Source of the DNA: Bryum argenteum
Taxonomy: Eukaryota > Streptophyta > Bryopsida > Bryales > Bryaceae
DNA length: 64,000 nt
Assembly: GCA_037043015.1 (NCBI GenBank)
Contig: CM073327.1
Coordinates: 5,686,727 to 5,750,726 of the forward strand
Direction: 5' to 3'
A model generated the notes under the pieces. It worked only from the letters and a program-made list of their open reading frames with translations. It made no database searches and was not told where the DNA came from. Position 1 is the first letter of the stretch. Each line of letters starts with the position of its first letter. This document shows positions 1-12,803 of the stretch, piece after piece. The position numbers and the translations under genes are program-made.

Positions 1-618
1 ACTCCGCCTACCCGGACTTCAGCGATCTAGGGGGACTCAACCGATGGTGTTCTCGGGAGTTGGTTGAGCGGCCGGAATCCCTTCCCGGCCGCTGTAATCC
101 CGAGACGCTACACGGACCGACCGGACCAACCCCTAAGTGGCAAGTGCCGTTCGCTAGCCGCACTCCTCCCCCGTCGCCTTCTCTACCTCCCGTACTACTC
201 TCCGTTCAAGGACGGAACCGCTCTCTCTTTGCCCGGATAGCAAGGGTCCTCTGACTCTGCAAACACCCCGACCAATGAGACAAGACAGGGAAAAGGAGAA
301 GGACACACAATCGACACACACGCACACACACGAGGGAGATGAGAAAGAGGCGTGCTTGCACTTTGGATTAGGGTATTGCGAGAATCAATCAAAAAGACCC
401 CGAGGAGTATCCTCCCCTCGGCTAAATGCATCCTCCTCTCTGGCATCCCAAGAGAGGACAAAATCCTGTGCCAGGGAATCTTTCTAAATCTAGCCTCTGA
501 CACTCTAGCGCCGTCATCCTCCTACTCGCCATAAAGGCACTAAAATCTAACCCTATCCTCGGCCAGGTGCACCCGCCATCAATCAACTCGGCCCTAGTCC
601 TTCCCCGTCGCGCTCATC

Positions 619-1155
619 CTACTTCGCAGCCTCGGCAGTCTCGGCAGTCTCGGCGGTCTCAACCTTCTGCGCTCCCAACCCGGGTTGGGAGGTGACCTCC
701 TCCTCCTCGTTCCCCGTCTCCTGGAGCACTGGAGCGGTCTCTTCACTCCCAAGGATCTCAGTGTCCCCTGAAGGCATCGGGGCTGAGGTGTCCGGGAGTG
801 CCTCTCCGATCTCCGGGACATCGATCAAGTCCTCGGGGATGAGGGGGGCGACCTCCGCGGTCAGCACCTTCTTTGGGAGGGCCTCGCCGTCAGAGGGCTC
901 CGACGGATTGGTTAAACCCGGACAGCGAGGCATCTGTGGCTCCTCGGTTACCAGTCCGGGTGGCCGGGTATCAGCCTCCCCCTCCTATCCTGGTTGGATC
1001 GTGGCCTCTAGGGCAGGAATAGGACTCCTATCCTCGGGGTCCACAGTCCGGACCGGGGAAATGGAGGAAGGATCCCTTACCCGGGTATCCTCCTCTGCTA
1101 TCCGAGAAGCCCCTCCTTCCACCGAGGTTATGCCTCCCCGATTTGAGGTAGACCC
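619..1155 (-). pseudogene. acidic low-complexity reading frame, unassigned
   Basis: Read on the minus strand, this stretch encodes a Glu/Pro/Thr-rich, disordered-looking chain with short repeats such as VETAETAETAEAAK at its end. It is crossed by one in-frame TAG (around 985). No domain is recognised. It could be the acidic tail of another copy of the gene A family, a retroelement gag-like leftover, or chance coding in GC-rich DNA. The composition differs from the AT-richer DNA just to its right. Confidence 0.2.
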
Positions 1156-1175
1156 GAGACTGGTCGGCTAAGCTC

Positions 1176-1981
1176 TACCCGGGCACTCATTGGTCGGACT
1201 AAGTACGGTGAGTCCGTGCCCGAGTTTTAAAAGCAAAGACTAGGAAGCAAAAGGCGGGTTAGAAATTCCGCTATCCTATCCTGCCCACTAAGCTTTAGGA
1301 TGTCCCCGGGCAGGCAGGTCCCTGGCCAAGCTAACCCTACCCGGTTACTACCCGGATAGCCGGTTACCAGGGCGTTATTTATCCTATTTAACTACTACTA
1401 AGCACTATCCGGACCAAATTGGGGCAAAAACGAAAAAATGAGGTTTGACAGTTCCTCACTACCTCGGAGGAAGAGAAACAGCCGCCGATAGCCATCGCCA
1501 TGAAGATAAGGAAATTAAGTTGCATGCCCTGTCACAATGCAGGAAAGCTCATGAAAAAATGACGACTCGTAAATGAACCAAATACCAGCCATGCGCTGTC
1601 AGAAGCCTTTATGAGAGGCGGCGTCCGCTTTCCCAGCAAAACCAAGGTACTTTTGGTAACATTCTGTACTAGATCGACTATGGAAAGGGACTCTTTTTAC
1701 CAAAAACTACTGGTTATTCAACTAAAGCAGCATGCTACCCACATCCCCATTCCCTAATCATGACTGTGTGAGCCAAAAAAATCGAAGTTTGGATAATTTT
1801 TGAGTGAAATATGCCCAAAAACAATTTTGGCCCTTTGACCGGAAAAATCACAATCATCGTTACAAGTTATTTAGCATATCAAGTGTGCATTTGAAGGCTT
1901 TAAACATGTAGTTTCACGATCAATGTGTTGATTTGTACTATCCTCCCTTAAACAACATGAAATTCGTACTTTTGATGATTT
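1176..1981. other. no gene seen
   Basis: This is intergenic sequence. The first 250 bases are GC-rich with recurring CCCGG/CCGGATAG words like those at 1-600. The remainder is AT-rich. I see no coding frame, terminal repeat or RNA gene. Confidence 0.4.
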
Positions 1982-4900
1982 TTAGCAGACCATGAAGTAC
2001 TTTCTGAATGGCAAAATAGTACAAATATATGTTTGTTCCCTATGTTTTTTGAGGTGAAGTACAATAGAATCATATTGTTCATTGGGTTTGTCACCATCGT
2101 CGCTAAAGAAACAAGTACTTTTGCATGTAGAGGACTTATAAACCGGTCGTTGAAGTTTATGACCCCCTGCAGAAATCAAAAAAGACGTACTAAGTGATCC
2201 ACCGTAGTGTGCTTCCACCCAGTTGTGCGTAATATGATATTGAGTTCGGACGTCATCCGCCGCCCGATGAACTATGTGACCGAGAAGGAGATCGAGAAAG
2301 GTGCCTGACAACTCGGACTCCTTGTGGAGCATGCATGCCCAATCTTTCAGTTTGAGGGAGACATCCACCAATTTGAACGGATTTGGTCCGAAGAACCTCA
2401 GACTTGATCCGCAATTTTGAGGACGTATTTTAGGGGGCCTGCATGTCATAGTGTCCCGGACTTAGATTGATTCGAGTGTCGTTAGTCATATTCCGATATC
2501 ACATGCACTGAATACTATCGAAACCTCACAAGAGTAGATGTAGACGCATAATCTGGAATGTCGTACCTCCGTCTGAGCATTGTCGTAATGAGTCCAAGCT
2601 TCTGCTCCACTTTCGCAGGATCCTCTTTAGCGGCATCGTAACAAAGTGACGGTTCGGTGCCCCAGTCAACGCTATCGGAAGTACACAGGCTTGCGTTCTC
2701 GGGCAACATGCAACGGTACGCTGCCAGTCTTGGCTCATTTATCTCTACAATCCGTTTTGCGAGGCCCGGATGCTTCCATATGTCTCCAGTATTTGATAGC
2801 TTCACGAACTCACAAGACTCCTCGATCTCGGTCTGTGACCAGCAGTGTTTATACCCTCTACTTTGAACGGTTATCGGCAAAGGATTATCGACTGCAGACA
2901 GCGATATTACATGAGGTGTCTCCGGCTCATAAGCACTATCGCTATCCAACCCAACATTGTCGACCGATGCACGGACTTTCCCAACAGCATCTGCGGTTTT
3001 AAGTAACGAAGACAGTTGTGAACTACCGTCCATCGGAAATTCCCCCATGATCTGCGTCCAAGGTATGCGTTGTGAGTCCTCGGGGTCATCTCGCATCTGA
3101 AGATTCGAGATATCGTCTTCGGTGCAGGGTGCCGGGTCCAGCTTATCGGCGTTTCCGATAAGTGGTCGTTCCTCCATGTCATGAGCCTCCGAGAAGGTAT
3201 GTACCTGCATCTCCAGCGTTACAGTGTCGTCATCTATCGCGTGAGGCATCTCGAGATGAGGTATCACCGGTGTGGACGTATCGTGGTCTACTTGTTTAAT
3301 GGTATCGACCGGTGTAACTGCAATACGCGATTGGGATACGAAGTATCCCTCATCCTCCGGGTCCATATGCTGAGCGATGGATGAGCCTGCTCCATTATCC
3401 TGGACTTCGGAATTTAACCATTCCGTCCTCGTCAAAGCGGAGATGGCGTCAATGCATTTCTTCACTCCTGTCGCGCGAGCTACATCGGTGTTGAAGTCCA
3501 CCACCACCGTTGTGAGACGGTAGGTTGGAGCGAAATGCATGTCGAGGTTCTCTCGAGATAAGCAGTACTCTTCCAGCTTCTCCCACGTCCGATAAGTGTC
3601 CCTGTCTGTATTCACCCATTGTTCGATAAATTTGTCCGGATATCGAGACGCTACATCAATAACTGTACGCGCACGCACGACGGTCACGAACTCCGATAAG
3701 GGGGATAAGGGATTCCCAGCCATGTCGTATATGCTCTTCAAAACGTCACGCACAGGGGTGCCACACCCATAGTCCTCTGATTCAGCTACATTCCCCAAGA
3801 GGAAAGGACTGATGTTTTCGTACATGTCACACGCAGCGTCCCAATTGAAAACGGAGAGGTCACTGTAACTCCCCAGCAAATCTTTGCTCAGAACACGTTT
3901 GGGATGGCAAATGTTATTACCTCTGCAAAATCCGTCCACATGGTCAATTACCCATACAATGTGTAACGGCAAAGAATGTCGAAACACGCAAGCGAGCCAC
4001 AAGTACTCCAGTACAAGCTCACCTGCGATTGTATCCCCTGCATACAAACCAGCACTTTAGAAGTTTGACCTCAGCAGGAGGTGTCACTGCGGGTAGTTTG
4101 GTACGTTGTAACAATTTAACCACCTCTCGTGCTTCGTGTCTGTCGTGTGACCAAGGCATATCGTGAAGAATTTTACGAATATATGTATTCTTCGCACAGA
4201 AGTCGAAAAGAAGATTGTAGTCCCACCGGATAGCCTGCCATTGAAATGCGTGCTCTTCGTCCCATTTTGCAATGCGCGAATGAAAGGTTTCATGCCTCAA
4301 TCGTACAAGGCTATTGGTCCTCTCTTCTTTACCGAACTCCCACTGCGCTATCTCCTTATTCCGCTGAACATACGCCCAAGTACTCTTAATCAAAGCATCC
4401 CAAGGTCCGTCAATGGCGTCAGACACTGGGGTGCTGGCGAGTTTACATGTATCCATGAGTTCGTCAACGATACTTCTCGGAATTCCGGATAGCATAGCTT
4501 TACCAAACGCAAAGGCCCACAATTCATGGTTACTGCCATCGCCGACCATGGTAGACACATACTCTCGAAATTGAGCTTCAGATTCAATATCTTCAAGGCA
4601 GGACGCCAAGCCGCATACGAGAAGTACGTACGTGACGTTACCGGCAAGCTGGGTTTCGCGACCTCGTTGCGATCCTCCCGCATTTCGGTCTGCGCTATGT
4701 GCCACATCTCTCGCATATAAGAATCTCGTAGGGCTTCAAGATCTTTCGCCCGCATTCTCGCGACTGGATCGCTGTAATCTGCTTTCACTCTATTCACCGA
4801 AGTAGGGATGGTATCGAGTAGGGGGCGCGTCTCTGCCTCCTGCATTGTACCAGTTCGGACGACCACTTCAGGGTTCGAGATCCTCGGCGATATCGGCAAT

Positions 4901-5823
4901 GCTACGTCGCATGGATCGATACTGTCTTGTGCGTGCGCAACTTCCTCCCTGTCTCTCGTCGTCGCATCCTTCGATACGTCCGTAGCCATCACGCCCTTAT
5001 CACCAACGCATTGTGCTTCAGAATTCAACTCTCCGGCTGTATCCATGTCCCGATATGGGCTCGGCATACGATAGTTCACGTCCGAACTGTCCTCCGTGGT
5101 AGAGTCAGCGTGTTTAGGTTGTGAACGCTTCTTACTTGACCTTGCCGCTATGCCATCTTCGTTGCCATCCCTGGATCTTTTTCGTTCGGATCCGGCATTT
5201 ACATGAACAGTAGTCGAATCCATAATTCTCCTAATGTTAAGGCTCTTCCTCTTGTTGGGGAGATGAGAATCCTTCTTCAACAGGGGACTCATTATCGATG
5301 TCCCCTCCCCACCCTTCTCCTTGCATCCAGGAGTAATCTCAGAATTACGGGCCCGTCTTGCTGTTGGCTGTGGCGTCGCTATTTTGAACTCATGCATGAT
5401 CTCCTCGTCCGAGAGGACTTCGCACATTCGCTCAACGAACTTCTCGTGTTGCGCTACTAGCAAATTCGGATAACACTGAAGCTTCTCCAATTTTACTTGA
5501 CACTGGCCACAATGGAAATGGACGTTTAGTCTGTGCTTCTGCATCTCGTGTTTGCAATGCATACATAGGAAGGATTTGGGCCCCCTCCTTCCAGTATTAA
5601 CTTCCCAGACTGGCCCGATAATATCCGACTGTGGACCGTGCATCTGGACAACGCGATCTCTGGCCTCTCGCGGCGTCCACGTTTCGATAAAGTGATGACC
5701 TTTGACGTAGAAGATCTGAACAATCTTGTTCTGCGCCTCGTCGATCTCCCACGGAAGGGACTCTTTCGGAGTGTCCGGAGGCACAGCATTCTTACAGTCG
5801 CAATTGACATTGTAAGTTCGCAT
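1982..5823 (-). CDS. gene A: multi-exon protein, zinc-binding N-terminus, Ulp1-like-family C-terminus
   Basis: Gene of unknown function. The first exon (from ATG at 5823) has a zinc-binding pattern FLCMHC...HFHCGQC around residues 85-110, then a basic and acidic linker. A helical region follows (about 4650-4040) and ends ...KLLKCWFV before a splice donor CAG/GTGAGC. The next exon starts after TTTTGCAG near 3925 (GNNICHPKRV) and runs to about 2530 with VRARTVID and RENLDMHF motifs, a long acidic linker and a PSLCYDAAKED motif. The last segment (2449-1982) contains DWACML...SGTFLDLLLGHIVHRA, shared with the Ulp1-like part of gene BC. That segment lacks a clear His-Asp-Cys triad here. A one-frame jump near 4640-4655 is needed to keep the conserved helical segment, by comparison with 63219-64000. 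It could be a real break or an assembly indel. The gene lies head-to-tail downstream of its paralogue BC. Family and exon structure are seen by comparing copies; the protease link is inference. Confidence 0.55.
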
Positions 5824-6361
5824 GATGGTGAACCTAACTCCTGTTCAGCAGATGTTAGTTCCGCTGTCTGATTTTGATATCTAACGACATTGCGATGAAA
5901 ACATCCGCTGTTTCAGCAACTCCATTTCTACATGATCGTGTCTTTTTAAGAACACACTTTCGAAACAAACACCAAGAAAAATGTACACCGTACAGATAAT
6001 ACTTACCAGATGGTACCGCCTGCCGATAACGATCCGAGGACGAACTGAAAATGAACGCCGATAATACCAACACACACTTCGAATCGCTTTCAAAACGCGC
6101 GCGCACTCTTACATGGCGAGATTAAATCGGAGCTTCTCCTCACTAAGCCGGACTAAGTATGCATAGACGTAATGAACATATGAAATCGCAACCGGATTCG
6201 TGTGAAAATGAAGGCCATTATCGTCTGCGCACTTGAACACACTCATTGTAACCGTACAAGATATTAGGGATTCGTGTGAAAAAGGCGGCGCTATAATGAT
6301 GGCCATATCGATGATTACGATATTTATGGATGAAATTATGTAGATGAATGTAGTGACGCTG
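5824..6361. other. upstream region of gene A, no gene seen
   Basis: AT-rich sequence between the gene A start and a short tandem repeat. It probably holds the gene A promoter and 5' leader, but I see no decisive motif. An AG just before the ATG (around 5840 on the minus strand) could be a splice acceptor, so an upstream exon is possible. Confidence 0.3.
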
Positions 6362-6530
6362 ATGCATACGGACTCACTCCGCGAGCTGGGCGATATGAGT
6401 CCCCGATAAGGACACTGCATACGGACCTCCCTCCGCGAGCTGGGCGATAGGAGTCCCTCATAAGGAGACTGCAGACTCACCTCACTCCGTGTGCTGGGCG
6501 GAATGTGTTCCCGGTAAGGATACTTTCTCC
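6362..6530. repeat. about 54-bp tandem repeat, three copies
   Basis: Three imperfect copies of a unit with the words CTCCGCGAGCTGGGCGATA and GAGTCC follow each other at about 6362, 6416 and 6470. The copies differ by several substitutions, so the array is not recent. It lies between genes A and BC. Confidence 0.7.
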
Positions 6531-6804
6531 AGGTCGCGCGGTGAGAATTCATACTGCGATATGAGACAGACAGCATCTGCAAAACACATTATCATACTTA
6601 GGAGCAGTGTATACGTTGAGGGGAAACATTTACATCGTAATGCAATGGTCCATGGAGAAATTTAAAAAGTCATGTGAACGCACAGTTTACGTGCTCAATA
6701 TGTACGAGAGGGACCACGTATGGGACGACTAATGTTCATTTCGATAAGTCTACCAGTTCCCGCAATTCAATCTATGGTACGGTAAGCTACACTCCGTCAT
6801 ATCT

Positions 6805-8514
6805 TCATCCATTCTGCGGCGCTTTGTCGGGAAACAATTCGAGCGGAGGTTTCCTCGGCCCTTCGCCGCGCACTTCGATAACACGGAAGGAGGCGATTCG
6901 TAAACGCAGGGTCCTCTCAATGTCTTCAGCGGAAACTCCGATATCGGGCATCCCTGCCTCAGAACTCTGCAATGAATATGCGTCGATCTGCATCCATTCG
7001 TGAGTTACTATTGGCGAGAATCCCTCAGGCGGGGAAACAATCTCGGTGTACAAAGCCTGCACTAACCACAACCTCAGTTTTGGCCCCCTCCAATCCAGCC
7101 ACTTGTGTTTCTGCAGCTTAGTTGGATTCACTCTCGCAGCCCGGCCACGCAGAAGCAAATATTGCCAGAAGGCAAATGAAGATGTCAGCGAGCACTCCCA
7201 AGCCTCTCGCTGCTGTGGTAATTGGAGAGGACGTCGCCTTCTTCTCTGCCAGGTCGTCCATGGTTTCGTTCCCGGCTTGCAACCTCTCGCAAGAGCCCAT
7301 GCCATCTGCAAGACATACACAAAATTATTTGCACGATCGTCTTGATGGTAATTCATCGTGTCGATGTGCCACGTAGCTTCGTCCTCGAGGATGAAGATGC
7401 TCCAATGCGATTTGTACTAGTATGGCACGATAAGGGTATTTTCGCACCCACTTTCTGTCCTCAAAAATCCACATACAAATAATATCAATACCCCCCACGT
7501 CATGTTCTCCTCATCCAGGCGATTTTGTATCGCTGACGAGATCCAATGGTGCGCCACTTGGTATTGGTCCATTATAAATCTTTCTGCGCGATACACGATA
7601 TGTCGTAAGAGGAGGTCCACAAATTGGCCATAGAGCTCTCTTGCATTCATGAAAATGCAACTCCAGTCCCCCTGCTCCAGTGGTAGTGCCATAGCTTTCC
7701 TAATATTCGGACCGAAGACTATCATATCGCCCATCACGTCTTCTAGTTTCGAGCCTGGAGGTCTGCGACAAAGAAATCAGATCATATCATTACTCGTATA
7801 TACATTTCGATAAGTTGGAATATGGAAACCAAATCTGCCAAGAAATCACCTGCGTTTGAGGATTTCGCATAGAAGACCCAAATTCACTTCCACCTCCTGC
7901 GCTGTGTCAAGCGCCGCCTCGTAACACAATGTGGGCTCTTTACGCCAATTCGGCCATTTCGAAGTGCAGGCACGAAGACTATCCGGTAACATACATGAAT
8001 ATGGTGGCTCTTCGTCGGCGTAATCAGACTTCGGTTCCGCTAGCTGAACGAGGAGGTTTGGGTGGAAAACAACCATACGTCTATTTCCACGTATTCCCTT
8101 CCTCACTTCTTCCTTCATTCGCTGCCTCCACTTCGGCGATAAGCCCACCTGTCAACACACGTCGCCCATAGCATCGCGTAAGGGCGGATCAAGATGGATT
8201 TCTATAGGCGAACGAGGCCAGTCGTCATGATAAAGGAGAATGTTTGCGGGACATTCTCCAACAAACTCAATCGTACTCAAAACCCATATACGGGGTACAT
8301 CCCAAGGATTAGGACGCATTGGTGGTAGAGCCGATAAGTCCTGTGGGGGATTCCCTCGACTACGCCGAATCTCATGGCGAAGACGTTCAAGACTGGCATC
8401 AGAGTCTCCGTGTGATGGGGAGTCCTCTCGACCTTCTTCACTATCTACGGGATCTTCAATTACCTGAGACCATCCGATAGGCGTTGACATACCGTCGTCT
8501 TCTCCTACATGTGG
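6805..8514 (-). pseudogene. gene BC, 3' portion: Ulp1 (C48)-like cysteine protease segment
   Basis: This is the downstream end of the interrupted paralogue of gene A. From right to left it holds an acidic linker, a segment with PTLCYEAALD (matching PSLCYDAAKED in gene A), then FGPN...GDWSCIF...ELYGQFVDLLLRHIVYRAE. A minus-strand run HWSIFILEDE...WHIDTMN follows near 7400, then LPQQREAWECSLTS. The order His, Asp, Gln, Cys in these blocks fits a C48/Ulp1-type peptidase. An in-frame TGA lies near 8150 and the C48 blocks sit in different frames around 7400, so the copy is broken or has unrecognised introns. The right edge is the LTR of the chromovirus insertion. Paralogy with gene A is seen directly; the protease assignment rests on motif order only. 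Confidence 0.5.
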
Positions 8515-9807
8515 TGTCGCGCACCTCTCCTTGAGGAGTGCCCGCAACACCAAGGGCCCAAGGGGGACACCGGAGTGACGCCCGGGCCTTGGGGTGCCAA
8601 GGTGAAGGGAACCTAAGTGGGCCTAGTGTGGGAGAGGACCCCGGGCGTTGGAGACGCCTCTCACCCACGGAGACTAGGAGCCACGAGGGAATGGACATGG
8701 GATTATGGAAGCTCATGTTGCCACGATTCCGGGATGCTAAGGAGCACCTCATTTGGAGGTGCGAGCTAAAAGTTATGGGAGTTGGAAGATTGTGGGACTA
8801 AAGGGAGTGCTGTCCAGGGACAGTGCTGGACTGGGAAGCTGGCCCGGGACTCTCGAATCTTCAGAGGGGCATAACTCCCTCAATACTTGTCGGAATGAGG
8901 CAAGTAAGGTGTCTATCGGCATCTACTTGACGAGTAGATGTCGATAGAGTGGTCGCTCGTCGCGTTTGGATGCGGGACGAGGTAGATACGAGCCCTGGAA
9001 GGTTCGGGAAGTCTCCCGGGGCCTTCCAGCGGCTAAGGCATTGGGAGATTGGGTGGTCTTCCAAAACTAAGAGGTGTGAGGGTCCAGCCCTTCACCTAGG
9101 ACCAGGGGCTGCCGAATCCCACAGAGTATACTATGGGGAGGGCTGGTCTCCTCCCCACTCCCATGGTGCCTTGGTGGTGACCAAGGTGGGAGTCCCAGTG
9201 GTGTGGCTAGTGTTGGGGCCTCACCATGGGGACTCCCAAGCCAAGGTGAGTCCCAATGGGTGGAGCTAGTGTTGGGGCTCCACCATGGGGACTCAAAGTG
9301 CAAAATGAGGCACGGTGGGTGGAGCTAGTGTTGGGGCTTCACCACGGTGGCTCATAAGGACAAGGTGAGTCCCGGTGGGGGAGCTAGTGTTGGGGCTTCA
9401 CCACGGGGACTCATATAGGCAAAATGAGGACCATGAGTGCTACCGATGTGGGGTGGTGTCTCACCGCCGGCGTTGTGATTACTTGGTGGCCTTGGGGTCA
9501 CCATGGTGGTCGTGGGCGGTGGTGAGGAGACACCACCAAGTGCGGTTAGGCCGCGTGGTATGGGAGTGCCACCAAGTTGGGCCTTGGACATAAGTGGAAG
9601 TCCGCACCTAACCATTGGCTACCTACGAAGGAGTTGAGTCCCGGTTGCATGAGTAGGAGGGATTGATAACCAAGCGGTGAGCTTGGTGGTTGGTATGGAG
9701 AGCTAACTTTGTGCATGTGGGGGATGTGCGAGTTAGCGCTCGTGACACTTTGCTAGAGTTGGGAAAAAGTTGGTGTAAGCTAAGGTGAGCTAGCAAGGGT
9801 TGCGACA
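8515..9807 (+). repeat. 5' LTR of the chromovirus
   Basis: The 1293-bp repeat matches 27674-28966 almost perfectly and starts TGTCGCGCACC. Its right third (about 9180-9430) contains four to five tandem copies of a unit of about 62 bp carrying GGAGCTAGTGTTGGGGCT. Reading frames inside the LTR are not considered genes. Confidence 0.95.
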
Positions 9808-9809
9808 CT

Positions 9810-9822
9810 TGGTATCGAGAGC
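9810..9822 (+). other. primer-binding site, initiator tRNA-Met type
   Basis: Two bases after the 5' LTR the sequence reads TGGTATCGAGAGC. This closely resembles the TGGTATCAGAGC complement of the initiator tRNA-Met 3' end that most plant Ty3 elements use. The position fixes element orientation as plus. Confidence 0.8.
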
Positions 9823-10007
9823 GGGCTTTTTTAGTACCCAAGTGCAAAGTTGTGAGGAGCAATGGGCAAGAAGAAGACCATTTAGGGTGATGAGCCCGGA
9901 GCTTCAAGCGGCCACGCACGAGGGGGAACAAAGACCCCGATCCTACAAGTGAGGCTCATTCTCATGACTCCAATGAGCAAGCTGCCACTAGTGAGGGCAA
10001 TGAGCAA

Positions 10008-11576
10008 ATGGAATTGTCACTTCAAGAGGAGCCCTTGGGTGAAGAGGAGCGCTCTAGGTCGAGACGCCTAGAGTCTTCCCAAGGGGTGGAAAAACAAGAT
10101 CCTCAATTGGCTTTCCAAATGAGAATGCTTGAGTTTATGGACTCCGTGAATCAAGAGCTCAAGCGTGGGAAGGAAGAAAGGGATCGCCAAGAGAGGTTGA
10201 TTGAACACCTCATGATGCAAAGGTCCCGACTTTCATCTTCTACCAAAAAGTTGGCTAAGGTAAACATGCCAAGCACCTTCTCGGGACTTGGTAAGGCAAG
10301 GAAGGTGAAGGAATTCCTTCTTGAGATGGATAACTACTATGATGTCCAAAAGCCGGATGAGGAGGACAAGGTTTCCATTGCGGTGACATTTCTCAAGGAT
10401 CATGCTCTTCAATGGTGGACAAGCAAAAAGGAGCAAGAGCCGGAGTTGGTGGTAAACTTGACTTAGGGTGGCTTCAAAGACTTGTTGAGTGAACGCTTCA
10501 CACCAGAGTATCAGGAGTTGAGGGAAGGCATGAACTTGGTGCAAATGAGGCACACTGGGTCTCTCAAGGCCTATGTGCGTGACTTCAATGCCCAAATGAA
10601 TGCCACACCCAAGATGGATGAGTTCTCTAAGAAGTGCATCTTTTTGGGTGGGCTTCAAAAGTGGGTGGTGGATGCCTTGTTCAAGTTCCCAAAACTTCCT
10701 GAGGATGTGGCGGGCATCATCAAGATTGTTGAAAGGATTGAGGGTGATGGACCCGAGAGGAAGTCAAGTGGCCCCTCTCAACAAAGTGGATCAAATAAGA
10801 ATGCGGCTCGAGGCAAAGAGCGCAAGAAGTTTGGCTTTGGCAACAAACACAAGGGACAAGTGGATGGTGGAGCCTCTAACAAAAAGGAACACCAAGGGGG
10901 AAAGCCATCGAAAGGGGGAGACAAACGTGATGACACCAAGGCCAAGAGGTGCCATGGTTGTGGCAAGATTGGCCACTTCATTGCGGAATGCCCCGACAAG
11001 AAGGTGAGTACCATTGCAAGTCTTGCTTGTGTTGAAGACCGCATACTAGAAGGAGGTTTTGTGGCCAAGGCAAGTAGCCTCAAGCCAAGGCCGGGCCTCT
11101 TGTTTCTTGAGGCCCAAGTGAAGGACAAAGATGTCTCATGTTTGGTTGATACAGGGGCAACGCACTCCTTCATGAGTCCCAAACTAGCAAGGGAGTTGGG
11201 CTTGCCACCGCAAAAAGGCAAGCAAGCCCATCAATGTGCGTTTTGCAAAGGGCGAACCGCACAAGACGGAGGAAGTGGCGTTGCAAGTGACCTTGAAGTG
11301 TGGGACATTGGAGTTTGTTGAGAATTTCACATTATGTGAGATGGATGAGGTAGACCTCATCTTAGGGGATACCTTCTTTGAGGCGCACACAGTGGATGTG
11401 AGGCACAAGCCAACACGGTTAGTGGTGCGCCGTGATGGCAAGGAGTTAGTGTTGAAGTTAACTCGTGGCCCTTCAATAGCGGGGGGCAAATTAAACTTGG
11501 TCTCTTTAGACCAAATGTTGGAACATCAATTTGTGGTGATGGCTCGTGAAGAGCAACTTGGGCATGAGGGGAAGGG
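10008..11576 (+). pseudogene. chromovirus gag and aspartic protease region
   Basis: Gag-type helical sequence is followed by a CCHC zinc knuckle (CHGCGKIGHFIAEC, around 10950-10990), then the protease motif LVDTGATHSFMS (around 11140-11180) and the second half of the protease domain. Gag packages the element RNA and the protease matures the polyprotein. The region is part of the 8515-28966 element and carries some coding breaks. Confidence 0.85.
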
Positions 11577-12803
11577 GTGCAACAACCACTTCCCAAAGAA
11601 ATTCAAGAGGTGTTGGCCAAGTACAAGGATGTGCTTACCAATGAGTTACCCAAAGAGCTACCCCCAAGAAGAGAAGTGGATCACAAGATCGAGGTGCTAC
11701 CTGGAGCTGAGCCACCTTCTAAGGCACCTTATCGGTTAAACCAAAAAGAGTTGATGGAGCTAAAGAAGCAACTAAACGACTTGTTGGAAAGGGGTTATGT
11801 GAGACCAAGCAAGTCACCATATGGTGCACCGGTCCTCTTTGTGGACAAGAAGGATGGCAAGCTTAGGATGTGCATTGATTATAAGGCCTTGAATAAGGTG
11901 ACCATCAAGAACAACTACCCTTTGCCTCGAATTGATGATCTCTTTGATAGATTGGCGGGAGCTAAGTACTTTAGTCGCATAGACTTGAAGTCGGGTTACT
12001 ACCAAATCCGCATTGCGGATGCGGATGTAGAAAAGACCGCGTGCCGCACAAGGTATAGGTCTTATGAATTCCTTGTGATGCCCTTTGGGTTGTGCAATGC
12101 ACCCTCAACATTCACAACCCTTATGAACACCATCTTTCGAGAGGAAATGGATGACTTTGTGATTGTCTACATCGATGACATCTTGGTGTTTTCCAAGACG
12201 GCCGAGGAACATGCAAGGCACCTTGAGAGCGATCTCATGAAGCTTAGAGACAACAAGCTTTATGCTAATGGGGAAAATAGTGAGTTTGCACAACTTGAGA
12301 TGGAGTTCTTGGGCCATGTGGTTACCGGAGATGGAATCAAGCCGGACATGAAGAAGGTGAAGGCAATTCAAGAGTGGAAGCGGCCTTCTACACAAAAGGG
12401 GCTTAGGTCATTCCTTGGCCTAGCAAACTACTATCGCCGCTTCATACGCAACTTCTCTAAGATTGCCAAGCCTTTGTCCGACTTGTTGAAAAAAGGGGTG
12501 AACCAAGTATGGGATGAATTTTGCTACCAAGCCTTTGAGGAACTCAAGAACAAGTTGTCATCTCCACCAGTGTTGAAGTTCCCTGAGTTTGATAAGCCCT
12601 TTGAGGTCCACACAGATGCAAGTGACTTTGCCATTAGAGGCGTCTTGATGCAAGATGGTAGGCCAATTGCCTATGAGAGCAAGAAGTTGGATGGGTGTCA
12701 AATGAGATGGCCAACTCACGAGAAGGAGCTCTTTGCGGTGGTGCATTGTTTGAAGACATGGCAACATTACTTGGGGTTGCACAAGACTAAGGTCTACACC
12801 GAT
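11577..12803 (+). pseudogene. chromovirus reverse transcriptase and start of RNase H
   Basis: A typical Ty3 reverse transcriptase. It has [20 protein letters not shown], then [27 protein letters not shown] and the catalytic YIDDILVFS (around 12170). RNase H begins with [12 protein letters not shown] (around 12600). The domain is interrupted at 12803 by the nested LTR element and resumes at 25194. Confidence 0.9.

Noticed and set aside
195-503. Minus-strand frame of about 100 codons
   Set aside because: No protein-like pattern. It crosses a CA-repeat and lacks splice or start support.
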